Shown one piece after another: positions 19,059 to 29,653 of a DNA stretch of 64,000 bases. Under the pieces are notes generated by a model. The model saw only the letters and a list, made by a program, of their open reading frames with translations, did not search any database and was not told the origin of the DNA. How positions within the stretch are numbered: the stretch's first letter is position 1; each line of letters opens with the position of its first letter. The stretch is from Yarrowia lipolytica (taxonomy: Eukaryota > Ascomycota > Dipodascomycetes > Dipodascales), in the NCBI RefSeq assembly GCF_001761485.1, contig NC_090775.1:3851001-3915000 (forward strand). The letters are read 5' to 3'. The position numbers were made by a program, and so were the translations under genes.

Positions 19059-22000
19059 TTACTTGAGAGACTGGATGAAGTTGTCCAGGTTGTACTCCTC
19101 GGTGTACTCTCCTTCGTCCCACAACTCGCCGAGATCGGCCAAAGCAGGGTTCTTCTTGCCAAGCGATCCAGTGGCATCCAAACCGGCGTCCTCGGCGTTT
19201 GCATCCGCCGCTGCGGTTCCGTTACCAGCCGCTGCCACGTCGTCGACATTAAAGAGATCAAGCAGTTGATCAGTGTCCATGGAAGAGAGACCGGAGTTCT
19301 GCTGGTTGATGACCGTGGACGCAATGTTGAGCTTGAACTTTTGCAGACCCATAATCTTCTCCTCAAGAGTGTTTCGGGTGATGAGTCGGTAGACGTTGAC
19401 CACCTTCTTCTGGCCGATTCGATGGGCTCGGTCCATGGCCTGCAGATCGTTCATTGGGTTCCAGTCGTGTTCCACAAAGATGACGGTATCAGCACCAGTC
19501 AGGTTGAGGCCCAAGCCACCCACATGGGTGGTAAGAAGCAAAACATCGATGGAAGGATCAGCGTTGAACTTCTGGACAATATCGTGTCGATGTCGAGCTT
19601 CAGTAGATCCGTCCAGTCGCATAAACGTAACTGTAGGCATATACTTCTTAAAGAGCTCGTTCTCAACAATGTCCAGCATGTCCTTGAGCTGACAGAAAAT
19701 GAGAGCTCGGTGCTGAGAAATAACAGGGACATCGCCTTCAGAATGTTGCTTCTTGCTGGTGCCATTCTTAGCCTCAGCTCCCTTGGTCTCTCCGATACCA
19801 CAATCCAACAAAAGTCGCTGAAGAGCCTGCAGCTTGGGAGCATTGTTGATGGATTTGACACCTGTAGCTCCTCCAAACTGCTTCATGATCTTGCTAAACT
19901 TTGGATGCCGCTCATTAAGAACCAGAGCAGGGTGGTTGCACAGCTTTCGCATGTACTGTAGAGCCTGGAACACGTGCTGCTTGGACTCGACCGTCTCTGT
20001 GGTGATTTCGTTTTCGACCACAGACTTTTGCTTCTTGGCGAAGTCGCCGTACAGCTCTCGCTGTAGCTCGGATAGTTCGCAGTAGTAGTCCTGGATGATC
20101 TTAGGGGGCAGATCAGACAGCACGTCCTCCTTGAGACGTCGCAGCAGGAAGGGCAAAACCTGCTTATGCAGAGCCTCCAAAGCCAGAGCTCCCGCTTCCT
20201 GCTCCTTGGAAGAAGACTTGGAGTTTCTAGAAGAAGCAATAGGCTTGGCAAACCGCTCATTGAAAACCTTCTCGGTACCCAGGAAACCGGGCATGAGGAA
20301 GTCGAACAACGACCACAACTCAAGAACATTGTTCTGGATGGGAGTACCTGACAGAATCAGACGGTGGTTGGCGTGGATCTTTTTAACGCTCTGGGTGAGT
20401 CTGGACTGGGGGTTCTTGATGATATGGCCCTCGTCAAGAACACAGTAGTTGTATTGCTGTTTGGTGAAGACAGCATTGTCGTTTCGACAGATATCGTAGG
20501 AAGTGACCACAATATCGTACTTGTGCAGAGAGTCGGCATGCAGGTATCGCTGAGAGGGATGTCCAGCGTACATGAGAACAGACAGGAAGGGGGCATAGGT
20601 GTTGAGCTCGTGTTTCCAATGTCCAATGAGGGTGGGGGGACAGACAATGAGCGAAGGGAGAGCTCTGACTTGCGCCATTTCGCTCTTGAGGCCGTCCAGA
20701 GAGGCAGCGTCCGTGTTTCCGGCGCTCTCCAGCTCCTTGTACTTGCCCTCCAGCTCCTTGTACTTTTCAGCACGCAGATAATGATCAGACGACACAATAC
20801 AAATGGTCTGCAGAGTCTTTCCGAGACCCATATCGTCACACAGAATACCGTGAAGTTGATACTTGTTGAGGAAGGCCAGCCAGTTGACTCCGTCTTGCTG
20901 ATACTTTCGCAGCGTTGCCTTAATGCTGACAGGCAGAGGGAAGGGTTTGATCTTGGACACGTCCAGCATCTGCTGCAGGAACTCTCGCTCCTTGTCTCGA
21001 CCCTCAAGCAGTTCCTTGGACATGCCTTCGGGGTCCGGGATACCACTTTCGAGAGGAACCAGCTTGACGATCTGGGCAAAAGTGGTGGTGGCAATCAGAC
21101 GCACGTCCTGATCGGCATCTGACATACGACCCAGAATAGGAACAATCAAAAACACAACGTAGGGAAGAACATCGTTGCCCATGATGGCAGCGAGGTGGTA
21201 GATGCACTCGACAGCTCCCTGGCGTCTGTGGAGAGACAGAGGGTCGTTGAGCATAGGCAGGACGATTCGAACCAGCTCCGGAATGGCCTGAAGAGGAAGA
21301 GTGGCACAAATGGTGGCAAAACACTTCGCAGCAGCGTATCGCACCACGGCAAACTTGCTTCCCAGGTGGGTGAAGACGCTGGGCAGAATCTCCATAATCT
21401 TCGAATGCAAGTTAGTAGACAGACAGGGCACCAGAGCTCGGATAATACTCAGAGAGTCAACCACAGACTGGCCAGAGGTGTCTTCTGGAGCATAGACACT
21501 GTCCGAGTTGAGCTCCACCTTGAGAGGGTCGAACATGATGGACTCAAGCTTTTTGCACTTTTCAAACACATGGTCTCCAAACTCGACCAACATGCCCTGA
21601 AGAGCTGTCTGGGCACCCCCTCGCTTGATTCTTGCTGCCTTGACTTCTCGCTGGTGAGCAATGACGTCAGCAGGGTCGGTCTTGGCTTCCTCCTTTCGCA
21701 GGGACAGAATGTTAGACTCCACCTTTTCGTTGAAGTGAAATTCAGGTGTCTCGGAGGTGTCGACACACAGGAAGGCACACAGGTTCTTGATGATCTTGTC
21801 GGTGGCTCCGGTCTTGCCAGCAGCTCCAAACAAATCAACCAGATGCACAATCGTTGCAGCAGCTCGATCCTGCAAGATGACATGCTCCTCACCCTTGATG
21901 GAGTCCATTAGAGCTCTGATGACTCCGTTGAGCTTGGGAGGAAGGCCGCCAATATGAATAACGGCAGATGCCAACGTGCTCTGGATAGACACATCTCTCT

Positions 22001-24668
22001 GGGTCTTCGCCTCGTGCGCTTCCTCCATGGCCTGAGAAAGAGCCAGGAGCGAGTCCTCCATGAGCTGGCCGGAAGAAAGTCGAGCGGTAGTGGAAATAGT
22101 CTTTCTGAGCTTCGGCACGTCCACGTCAATCAGCTTCTGAGCCTGCTCCAAAGAAAAGGCCTCGGGTCCAGCGTCAGCTTCTCCCTGTACCAGAATAGGC
22201 AGCTGAGGAAGCTTGGCAGCAGTGCTGGCTCCTCCAGCGTCAGCGAAGACTCGCAGAGCAGAAAGAGCCTGCGTTCGAACAGCCTTGAGGAAAGGTGTAA
22301 TGTCGGCGTACATGGCAGCAGGAGGAGGAGCAACAAGGAGCTCAGAAACAGAGGGAAGAAACAGCTTGGCAGAAGGCCCACATTCGTCAAAGATAAGAGC
22401 AGCAACTAATCGCTGGGTGGAGTACTTAGATCGAGCATACTTGTCCAGACGAGGTTGGAGACCTTGCAGAAGAGACTCGTCTCCAAGTCGAAGTAGCTGG
22501 GCAAATGCACCGGCAGACGTAACTCTGATTCGCAGGAAAACATCGTAAGGAACAATACTGATATCTCCAAGCAAAATGGGGTTATCAATGTTGACCACCA
22601 GTTGCTGACTGCCCCAATCGGTCTCCTTGTCAGTTGTCGTCTTTCGCTTGGTGTTCTTATCGACAGAGTAAATACCTCCACTGGGCTTGACAAACAGAGA
22701 GGTTTCCATCTTGTGAGAATGACGAGCCACACCAATGGGAGTCATAAGTAGAGATAAATAGCCCACAAATGGGAATTTGGTGAGTTCTTCGCTGGGAGCA
22801 GCAGCCAGCAGGGCCGTCCAAAGCTCGTGTGCCAGAGCTGTCACCGAAGGGTTCTGCTCAACCAAAAGAACCTGAAACACGAGTCTCAACAGGTGAGTGG
22901 TCACCCAGGGAGTCTTCCCATCGCCCTTACCAACACCTAAAAGAGTCAACATGGTCGTCAAGACGCTCTTTCGCACATTAGTGATGCTGTGTCGGAAGAA
23001 AGGATACAGTCTGGGGACCAGGTTTCTGAAGTCTTGACTAGGGTCCATTTCGGCATTGATCTGGAGAACATCCAAAACCCGAGGAATGGCGCACAACTTG
23101 CCGAGGAGATCCATCACGTTACCGATAGATGCACTCAGATCGTCTCTGAGATCGGTTAAACACTCCCAAAGCACGCTCATGAGCTCATTGATACGATCAG
23201 GTCTTAGAGTGATGTACTCTGAGATGACGGGGATTAGTGTGGCGGCCGAAACTGCCTGCACGTCATCATCAGACTCTCTGAGGCCACTCAGAACGGCTTC
23301 ATAGAGATCGTCGAGATAGGCCTTGTCTTTGAACAGCAGGTCAGTTCGCACAGACACCAGATATCTCAGTCCAAGCATTCCTCCGTGTCGAGCTTCCCAT
23401 ACTGTCATGGAACCAGGTTTGTTATACTTTTGTAGCACCAGTCCATGCAAAACAGTGAAGGTAGGTCTGATCGTCTTCTCGTCCATATGCAACAGAAGAG
23501 CACCAAGGGTCTGGCCAGAGGACTCTCGAACAGGAGCAACGACCTGGTCACCCACGTAATCGCCAAATCTGTCCAGAGCAAAGATACAGCACAGTCTACA
23601 TGCCAAATCTTCGATCCACTGCCGGTTTCGAGCGTCATTCTCCTCCACGGAGGAACCCCGTACCCGTCCAGCGCCCTTTCCGTGCACCTTAACCACTTCT
23701 CTCAGTCCCAGTGCGGCTCCATGTCGAGTCTCCCAGTTATCGTCGAACAGGTCGACCATTAGAAGTTCACAAAGACCCTCAAAGGGCCAAACTTTGCCTG
23801 CTCCGAGCTGAACAATGGGGGAAATGCCTTCAACCAGTAATTTGCCATCGTTTTCAGAGGTGTGAATGCCTCCAGGGGTGTCATCTTTGATAACAGTCTT
23901 TCCTCCATCCTCCTTCTTGCCACTGACGTCCACAATCCGCACTTTGTTCGCATTGTTGCCCTTTTGTAACTTGGCTCGTCTCTTCGCCATGGCTCTCAGA
24001 CGAGCTGAAGAGTGTCCGTCTGCCGGAGGAGTGGGGGTGGTTTCTGTCTTGACCTCGGTCTTGATTTCTGGAGTCTCCACTTTGACCTTCTCCACCACAT
24101 TGGCTTCCACCTTGACATCCGACTCGTCCAGAAGACCGTCCTCCATGTACTGACCTGCCAAGCCAAGCCGGCTATTTAACGTCTTCTTTTGCTTCTGAAG
24201 ACGCTCAATGGGATCCAGGTTGGCGTACATGTCCTCATACTCTTTTCCTCCGCTTCCCAGCAGTTTGCCTCCAAACTGGATGACCTTCTCCAGATCAAAT
24301 GTCTCGAAATTGAGCATGCCATCTGATAGCAGAGAAATGTCGAGGTTGGCTGAAGCCGATTCAGCACCATCCTCGGTTTTGACCTCACTCTTGACAGCCA
24401 AGTTATCAGCCAAAGCAGCATCGGAAGCCTCCTCCGCATTGGGGTCCCATTGAGGACAGTTGGCTACAATGCCTCCAATGGCACGAGCCGCCGCAATTCG
24501 TGTGTCCCATTTTTTCGACTTTAGAAACGGGAAAACTCGCCCGAGTAGATTGAATAGTTCTTCGGGATGGCTCTTTTGAACATCTGCCAGCTGGTCAGCC
24601 GCAGTATTACGCACAAATGCAGATGAGCCTGTGTCTAGTAGCAATACAAGACGATCTAATCGAGACAT
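19059..24668 (-). CDS. MOT1: TBP-removing Snf2-family ATPase Mot1, with a 5' leader intron
   Basis: 1869 residues from the ATG at 24668; yeast Mot1 has 1867. Mot1 uses ATP to strip TATA-binding protein from DNA. The N-terminus MSRLDRLVLLLDTGSSAFVR matches yeast, and HEAT-type repeats fill about 1-1200. The Snf2 ATPase follows from about 1230: DDMGLGKT near 1278, the DEGH Walker B box, LSGTPIQNN, and in the second lobe VGGLGLNLTGAD and DRAHRIGQKK. A GTGAGT at 24919 and TACTAACCCAG ending at 24669 define a 251-base intron whose AG directly abuts the ATG, so it lies wholly in the leader. An open frame continues 29 codons upstream of this ATG but is intron sequence. Confidence 0.96.
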   Translation of the reverse strand: MSRLDRLVLLLDTGSSAFVRNTAADQLADVQKSHPEELFNLLGRVFPFLKSKKWDTRIAAARAIGGIVANCPQWDPNAEEASDAALADNLAVKSEVKTEDGAESASANLDISLLSDGMLNFETFDLEKVIQFGGKLLGSGGKEYEDMYANLDPIERLQKQKKTLNSRLGLAGQYMEDGLLDESDVKVEANVVEKVKVETPEIKTEVKTETTPTPPADGHSSARLRAMAKRRAKLQKGNNANKVRIVDVSGKKEDGGKTVIKDDTPGGIHTSENDGKLLVEGISPIVQLGAGKVWPFEGLCELLMVDLFDDNWETRHGAALGLREVVKVHGKGAGRVRGSSVEENDARNRQWIEDLACRLCCIFALDRFGDYVGDQVVAPVRESSGQTLGALLLHMDEKTIRPTFTVLHGLVLQKYNKPGSMTVWEARHGGMLGLRYLVSVRTDLLFKDKAYLDDLYEAVLSGLRESDDDVQAVSAATLIPVISEYITLRPDRINELMSVLWECLTDLRDDLSASIGNVMDLLGKLCAIPRVLDVLQINAEMDPSQDFRNLVPRLYPFFRHSITNVRKSVLTTMLTLLGVGKGDGKTPWVTTHLLRLVFQVLLVEQNPSVTALAHELWTALLAAAPSEELTKFPFVGYLSLLMTPIGVARHSHKMETSLFVKPSGGIYSVDKNTKRKTTTDKETDWGSQQLVVNIDNPILLGDISIVPYDVFLRIRVTSAGAFAQLLRLGDESLLQGLQPRLDKYARSKYSTQRLVAALIFDECGPSAKLFLPSVSELLVAPPPAAMYADITPFLKAVRTQALSALRVFADAGGASTAAKLPQLPILVQGEADAGPEAFSLEQAQKLIDVDVPKLRKTISTTARLSSGQLMEDSLLALSQAMEEAHEAKTQRDVSIQSTLASAVIHIGGLPPKLNGVIRALMDSIKGEEHVILQDRAAATIVHLVDLFGAAGKTGATDKIIKNLCAFLCVDTSETPEFHFNEKVESNILSLRKEEAKTDPADVIAHQREVKAARIKRGGAQTALQGMLVEFGDHVFEKCKKLESIMFDPLKVELNSDSVYAPEDTSGQSVVDSLSIIRALVPCLSTNLHSKIMEILPSVFTHLGSKFAVVRYAAAKCFATICATLPLQAIPELVRIVLPMLNDPLSLHRRQGAVECIYHLAAIMGNDVLPYVVFLIVPILGRMSDADQDVRLIATTTFAQIVKLVPLESGIPDPEGMSKELLEGRDKEREFLQQMLDVSKIKPFPLPVSIKATLRKYQQDGVNWLAFLNKYQLHGILCDDMGLGKTLQTICIVSSDHYLRAEKYKELEGKYKELESAGNTDAASLDGLKSEMAQVRALPSLIVCPPTLIGHWKHELNTYAPFLSVLMYAGHPSQRYLHADSLHKYDIVVTSYDICRNDNAVFTKQQYNYCVLDEGHIIKNPQSRLTQSVKKIHANHRLILSGTPIQNNVLELWSLFDFLMPGFLGTEKVFNERFAKPIASSRNSKSSSKEQEAGALALEALHKQVLPFLLRRLKEDVLSDLPPKIIQDYYCELSELQRELYGDFAKKQKSVVENEITTETVESKQHVFQALQYMRKLCNHPALVLNERHPKFSKIMKQFGGATGVKSINNAPKLQALQRLLLDCGIGETKGAEAKNGTSKKQHSEGDVPVISQHRALIFCQLKDMLDIVENELFKKYMPTVTFMRLDGSTEARHRHDIVQKFNADPSIDVLLLTTHVGGLGLNLTGADTVIFVEHDWNPMNDLQAMDRAHRIGQKKVVNVYRLITRNTLEEKIMGLQKFKLNIASTVINQQNSGLSSMDTDQLLDLFNVDDVAAAGNGTAAADANAEDAGLDATGSLGKKNPALADLGELWDEGEYTEEYNLDNFIQSLK

Positions 24669-24919
24669 CTGGGTTAGTAAGCACAATACATGAGACATGT
24701 GATGTGTCTGCAGGGACCAATTGAGACAGACATGCGGCAAAAAAAGACGACTCAATTCTGCCTGTCAATCTCTCCTATCGCTCATCTTCTTTTGTTCGTC
24801 ATCTTGGTCGATAGGTCTACCCTCTGATAGACTCAAAATTAAGGCTCCATTGACACCAACCAACGTGCCTTGAGCAGAACACTCCACTTGTCTCCCACAC
24901 ACTTCTTCCGAGAACTCAC

Positions 24920-26534
24920 CTATAATCACAATCTCTGTTGTTGCGTCCTAAATCACACTGAATCGTCGTTGCACGCTGGTATCGTTTCGTCTGGTCGAAA
25001 TATTCTTGGTTCTCGCGTTAGTACTCAAGTCATTTAGAGTTCCCACCCACGATACGCGTAGTAATCGTGGGACAGGTGTATCCAGCCAATTTCTCTCGGT
25101 TTTCCGTTGCTGATGGGCTGTATGCCTCTTTAAACCGCCTTAGAATCTTCCCCGCCGCATTTTTCGCCAATACTCACACCTTGACCGACAGTTTTGCCGA
25201 AATCCAATTTTTGCAAACTGGCGGCCCCCATCGTTAAGTACACTACTTTTATATGCGTAACGACGGCGCCAATAGAGTTCTAGGGAAAAGTTTGATATAT
25301 TTTCTGGGCCGGGTAACCCCATCAAGATTGCGCTTACGTAACCCAATGGCTGTTTTTTAGAACCGTACTAAAACGAAAGCAGTTGGAGCAACACCCTGTC
25401 CAATCATACGGCGAGCATTTGTTCATGGTTTCCTGTCGGAAGTGCGCAACAATGATTTTTTGTCGACGCCACAGGATTTCTTGCTCGAGACTCCGAATAC
25501 ACATACATTGGTCGATTTGAGAGTGCATGTGTGCTGCGGGCCCTCCATTGAAGGTGTTACCCGGCAGATAATCCCGTCTGAGCCGACCCAGCCCACTAAT
25601 TTGCTTTACTAAGGAGCTTTACGCGGGACCTTGAGCTGCGACATGATGATGCTACAACGGCTGGCAGAAAAAAAGAGCCGCCTTTAGGGTTCCAATTGAG
25701 CTGAACAATCAGAAACATGATAGCCGGAAATTACAAGTACAAGTATGAGTCTTACAAAGAAGGGAGTTATTTGGTGTGGAAATTTTTTTTGTGCCAAGTC
25801 GCCTAATACCATTTACAGCTACCATAGCTATAACCAGTTTTTGTTCCTTGCTCTAGAGAGAACGTCTGCGTAGCGTACTTACTTGGTCGTACGCAGCTCA
25901 CTCCGTTTATTACTCCACCAAGTCCCAAGCGCTCCGCCCGCGATTATGCAAAATTAAAGTGCTGCGTGAGCGAGATGGAAACCATGGAACAACGTGATGC
26001 GCGGTGGGTGAGGGGTGAGGAATTCGGAAAATGTGGTCATCTAGAGTATACTTGATAGTCGGATTGGGTAAGTCATGGCTTACAGGTGGTCGACGAGTGT
26101 TCAGTCACCTCTTGTTTTCTCCCTGTCTCTATGCTATGGCTCACGTTTGGCACGTTCACGTTATCGACTAGATTAGCTATACTGTATACTGCTGTGACAT
26201 GGTGTGCACTGGTGGTGCACAGGGAACCAGACAATGAGTCGACCTCCAGGAGTTTATTCACAAGCGTATAAGAGTGTTGTCGGATTGTCTTGATGGCCAG
26301 AATCTATTCCGGCATGCCTGGTCCAGATTGCACTTTTCTGCGGTGATATACACCTATCAGTTCTAGACCCTGTCCATCAAACCTGTGAGCAATAAACGCT
26401 CGAATAAAGCACATCGCTTTTTACAAGTGGTGAAAAATTTCAAGTGTGAGCTTATTTGGCAGGGTCAGGAAAAAAAGCCTAAAATGTGTCATTGGGAGCA
26501 GTAGCAATTAGTCATAGTAAGAGAGCATCGAGCA
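24920..26534. other. Shared upstream region of MOT1 and homocitrate synthase
   Basis: About 1.6 kb between two divergent genes. It should hold both promoters. A small inverted repeat CCCACGAT...ATCGTGGG occurs near 25047-25072. TTAGTCA at about 26509-26515 resembles an AP-1/Gcn4-type site, a possible link to amino-acid control of the lysine gene. Open frames are short and unrecognised; no RNA gene seen. Confidence 0.5.
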
Positions 26535-26590
26535 TATAAAAGACTTTGGGGTCCCCCAGTTTAGTCTCTCTTTTTTTCTTTCTTCTTCTG
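26535..26590 (+). promoter_or_regulatory. TATA box and pyrimidine-rich initiator of the homocitrate synthase gene
   Basis: TATAAA at 26535-26540 lies 105 bases upstream of the ATG and is followed by a T/C-rich run (about 26563-26590), the arrangement of strongly expressed yeast genes. The codon bias of the gene agrees with high expression. Confidence 0.6.
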
Positions 26591-26644
26591 ACAGATAGAT
26601 TCTCATCCACCTCTCCTCTAACACAACCAAGAATCGCTAAAAAA

Positions 26645-27985
26645 ATGTGCGCAACAGATAACGCCCCCGCCGCTAACGCTGCTCCTGAGAAGCCCTCCAA
26701 CGTTGGAGTCGAGGTCGGTCACACCGGCGAGCAGACTAATCCTTACGGAGCCAACCCCGCCGATTTCCTTTCTAACGTGTCCAAGTTCCAGCTCATCGAG
26801 TCCACTCTGCGAGAGGGAGAGCAGTTTGCCTCTGCCTTCTTTGACACCGAGACCAAGATCGAGATTGCCAAGGCTCTGGACGACTTTGGTGTCGACTACA
26901 TCGAGCTGACCTCCCCCGCAGCATCGGAGCAGTCGCGGTCCGATTGCGAGGCCATCTGCAAGCTCGGTCTTAAGGCCAAGATTCTCACTCACATCCGATG
27001 CCACATGGACGACGCAAGACTCGCTGTCTCCACCGGTGTCGATGGTGTCGATGTCGTCATTGGTACCTCCCAGTTCCTGCGACAGTACTCCCACGGCAAG
27101 GACATGAACTACATTGCACAGTCCGCTGTCGAGGTCATTGAGTTTGTCAAGAGCCACGGCATTGAGATCCGATTCTCCTCCGAGGATTCTTTCCGATCCG
27201 ACCTGGTCGATCTCCTCAACATCTACCGAACTGTCGACAAGATTGGTGTCAACCGAGTCGGTATTGCTGACACTGTTGGATGCGCCAACCCCCGACAGGT
27301 CTACGAGCTTGTCCGAACCCTCAAGTCCGTTGTCTCGTGCGACATTGAGTGCCATTTCCACAACGACACCGGCTGTGCCATTGCCAACGCCTACACCGCC
27401 CTCGAGGCTGGTGCCAACCTCATCGATGTCTCCGTTCTCGGTATCGGTGAGCGAAACGGTATCACCTCTCTCGGTGGTCTGATGGCTCGAATGATTGCTG
27501 CTGACCGAGACTACGTTCTCTCCAAGTACAAGCTGCACAAGCTGCGAGACCTCGAGAACCTCGTCGCCGACGCCGTCCAGGTCAACATCCCCTTCAACAA
27601 CCCCATCACCGGTTTCTGCGCCTTCACCCACAAGGCCGGTATCCACGCCAAGGCCATTCTCGCCAACCCCTCCACTTACGAGATTCTCAACCCCGCCGAT
27701 TTCGGTCTGACCCGATACATCCACTTTGCCAACCGTCTTACCGGCTGGAACGCCATCAAGTCGCGAGTTGACCAGCTCAACCTGCACCTGACCGACGCCC
27801 AGTGCAAGGATGTCACTGCCAAGATCAAGAAGCTTGGTGACGTTCGATCTCTCAACATTGACGATGTTGACTCCATCATCCGAGAGTTCCACGCCGATGT
27901 CACCAGCACTCCCACCGTTGCTGCCACCGAGGGACCTGCCGTTGAGGACGAGCCCGCCGCCAAGAAGGCCAAGACTGAAGAGTAA
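26645..27985 (+). CDS. LYS20: Homocitrate synthase, first step of the aminoadipate lysine pathway
   Basis: 446 residues from the ATG at 26645, which follows an A-rich leader; the frame stays open upstream but has no support. The enzyme joins acetyl-CoA and 2-oxoglutarate to homocitrate. The TIM-barrel catalytic part has [14 protein letters not shown] (about 56-69), [15 protein letters not shown], the metal-binding [10 protein letters not shown] (about 236-245) and [13 protein letters not shown]. The region after about 300 carries [12 protein letters not shown] and the regulatory C-terminal domain; the tail [13 protein letters not shown] is Lys/Glu/Ala-rich and may act in nuclear location, as for yeast Lys20/21, by inference. 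Strong C-ending codon bias. Yeast has two such enzymes; the symbol is by similarity, and in Yarrowia genetics the gene may carry the name LYS1. Confidence 0.95.
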   Translation: MCATDNAPAANAAPEKPSNVGVEVGHTGEQTNPYGANPADFLSNVSKFQLIESTLREGEQFASAFFDTETKIEIAKALDDFGVDYIELTSPAASEQSRSDCEAICKLGLKAKILTHIRCHMDDARLAVSTGVDGVDVVIGTSQFLRQYSHGKDMNYIAQSAVEVIEFVKSHGIEIRFSSEDSFRSDLVDLLNIYRTVDKIGVNRVGIADTVGCANPRQVYELVRTLKSVVSCDIECHFHNDTGCAIANAYTALEAGANLIDVSVLGIGERNGITSLGGLMARMIAADRDYVLSKYKLHKLRDLENLVADAVQVNIPFNNPITGFCAFTHKAGIHAKAILANPSTYEILNPADFGLTRYIHFANRLTGWNAIKSRVDQLNLHLTDAQCKDVTAKIKKLGDVRSLNIDDVDSIIREFHADVTSTPTVAATEGPAVEDEPAAKKAKTEE

Positions 27986-28594
27986 GGTGTTCTTATTTTC
28001 AGTGTAAATTATAGCATGTAAAATAACACACGCAAACTGGAGGACACAGTCCGAGGGTTTGTATATATCGATTATACGGAGACATATTCGAGGGTGAATC
28101 GTGCATATTGTAGAAGGACAGTAAGAGCCATAGATATAGCTTACATTGTGTGTTATCCGAATACGAGTACATACTGTACTTGCACTTCGGAGATAGAAAT
28201 TGTGATTAGCTCGGATGCAATTTTTTCAACCTGAGTGTATGTCAAATTAGGTCCCGATTGTCGCTCCGACGGTAGATATGTTATGTGGAGATTGCTTCGG
28301 AGATAATAACAAAAATACAAGCCTCAGATGTTCAAACATGTATAGTCATATAATGTTAACTTGAGGGTGCATCTAACAGGCGTCTCCGGTGAGTCATTTC
28401 ATTCTCGACGTTTTTATTGCTTCTTGCTGTGTCTGATGGTGGGTTGTGCAGCCTAGGAGCACATCGTACACACACATACAATCATGGCGTTGTGTGGAAG
28501 TGAGACATGCTATTTGTGGTGTTTTTTTAGAGCAAGTGCTTGTAGAGGTATAGAGGCTACCAATCAATTCAATTTTCACTTATTGTCTTCTTAT

Positions 28595-28710
28595 TGTATA
28601 GTACAGTACATACTTGTGAAATAAGTACCTGGTACAACATACTTGTACATACTGTAGTCTATGTGGTGACATGTGAAGTACAAATATACAAATACGTATA
28701 TACTGTACCG
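28595..28710. repeat. Palindrome cluster (TACTTGTA / GTACAGTAC type)
   Basis: Dense copies of AGTACAGTACATACTTGT, AAGTACCTGGTAC, ATACTTGTACATACTGTA and ATACTGTACCGG-type words. They are self-complementary in part and could fold as small hairpins. A further group follows at 28853-28900. Confidence 0.6.
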
Positions 28711-28852
28711 GCACATTTACAGTAGCAGCCTGACATCTCTTCAGAGTGGCAAGTCAGACACTCGTAATAAGTATACAGATGCTGCTTGGACCACTCGCTG
28801 TGCCATCCCTCGCGTCCACTCCTATCGGCAGGATCTGATGCAAGATAATCAA

Positions 28853-28900
28853 GGTGGTACTTGTCCGGTACACTGTATGTACTTGTACTCGTACTTGCGT
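28853..28900. repeat. Palindrome cluster (TACTTGTAC type)
   Basis: Contains GGTACTTGTCCGGTAC, ACTGTATGTACTTGTAC and TCGTACTTG, the same family of words as the cluster about 150 bases to the left. Confidence 0.55.
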
Positions 28901-29017
28901 GGTCTAGATTAATATGATAAATGTGTCCGAGACATAGAGATGTGTCCTGTTGTCGGCAATTCAGGTTAGCGTGTGATTGTAGTTGAGGCAATTAGTCCCT
29001 CTTCGAGGTGTATCGCA

Positions 29018-29653
29018 CTACCTGCTCCAACTAATATGACTCTGATGGATCTTGCAATGATCCAGAGCTCGTTTCCACGTGACCTTCTTATCGAGCTCTG
29101 ACCCGAAATTGTGCGCCACCATAGCTTCCAAAATGCACTGGGCTGATCCTCCAGGCACGACCTGGCAGGCACTGAGATGTTTGGCGTTGCAGCTCCAGCT
29201 GTAGTCTTCGTTGGTGTAGAGAGACAAGGTCTGACGAGTCAGCTGATGCAGCGGGTTCTTCCTGTGCCTTTTGCCGAACGGAAGAGGATGGCTGTTGGAT
29301 AAAATGAGACACAGCATTCTTTCTCCTCGTGAACACGAACCCATGGCAAAATCAAAGGTCGGAATGTTCGAGTGAGGTAAATGTTTCACTTCCCAGCCCT
29401 GGGGGGCTTGACAGTCAGGTCTAGACGTGACGAGAGTGCCCTCTGGGATCCATTCAGGCACCTCACATGATCTATCATCGTCCATGGCGTACGCGTGAAG
29501 TCGCTGTAGAAACACAATGTCGGAGCTCACGTCTCCAATGAGGAGATCCTCGAAGTTCCACACCACGAAATTGGTGACGGTGGGTGAAAACAGGTACCAT
29601 ATAGATAGCAGCGAGAGGGCTCCAAGCGCATATTTCAACCTGCCAGAACGCAT
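29018..29653 (-). CDS. Unrecognised membrane-anchored or secreted protein
   Basis: 211 residues from the ATG at 29653. A basic start MRSGRLKY is followed by a hydrophobic segment of about 20 residues (YALGALSLLSIWYLFSPTV), which would serve as a signal anchor, leaving the rest in the ER lumen or outside. The lumenal part has eight or so cysteines (for example DRSCEVPEW, SRPDCQAPQGW, MGSCSRGERMLC, SWSCNAKHLSACQVV, AQCILEAM), consistent with disulfide bonding. No enzyme motif or repeat is recognised. Type II orientation and a Golgi/ER location are inferences. It could be a lineage-specific gene; codon use is moderate. Confidence 0.55.
   Translation of the reverse strand: MRSGRLKYALGALSLLSIWYLFSPTVTNFVVWNFEDLLIGDVSSDIVFLQRLHAYAMDDDRSCEVPEWIPEGTLVTSRPDCQAPQGWEVKHLPHSNIPTFDFAMGSCSRGERMLCLILSNSHPLPFGKRHRKNPLHQLTRQTLSLYTNEDYSWSCNAKHLSACQVVPGGSAQCILEAMVAHNFGSELDKKVTWKRALDHCKIHQSHISWSR

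Larger units (their letters stand above)
27986..29017. other. Convergent intergenic region with palindrome clusters
   Basis: The 1.03 kb between the ends of the lysine gene and the membrane-anchored unknown contain two clusters of TACTTGTA / GTACAGTAC words, listed separately, and no supported gene. A CTAACAG at 28373-28379 followed nine bases later by GTGAGT at 28389-28394 looks like a pair of splice sites around a tiny exon; see findings. Confidence 0.5.

Noticed and set aside
26618-27892. A 424-codon open frame opposite the homocitrate synthase gene
   Set aside because: Same effect: antisense shadow of a highly biased gene, with low-complexity composition.
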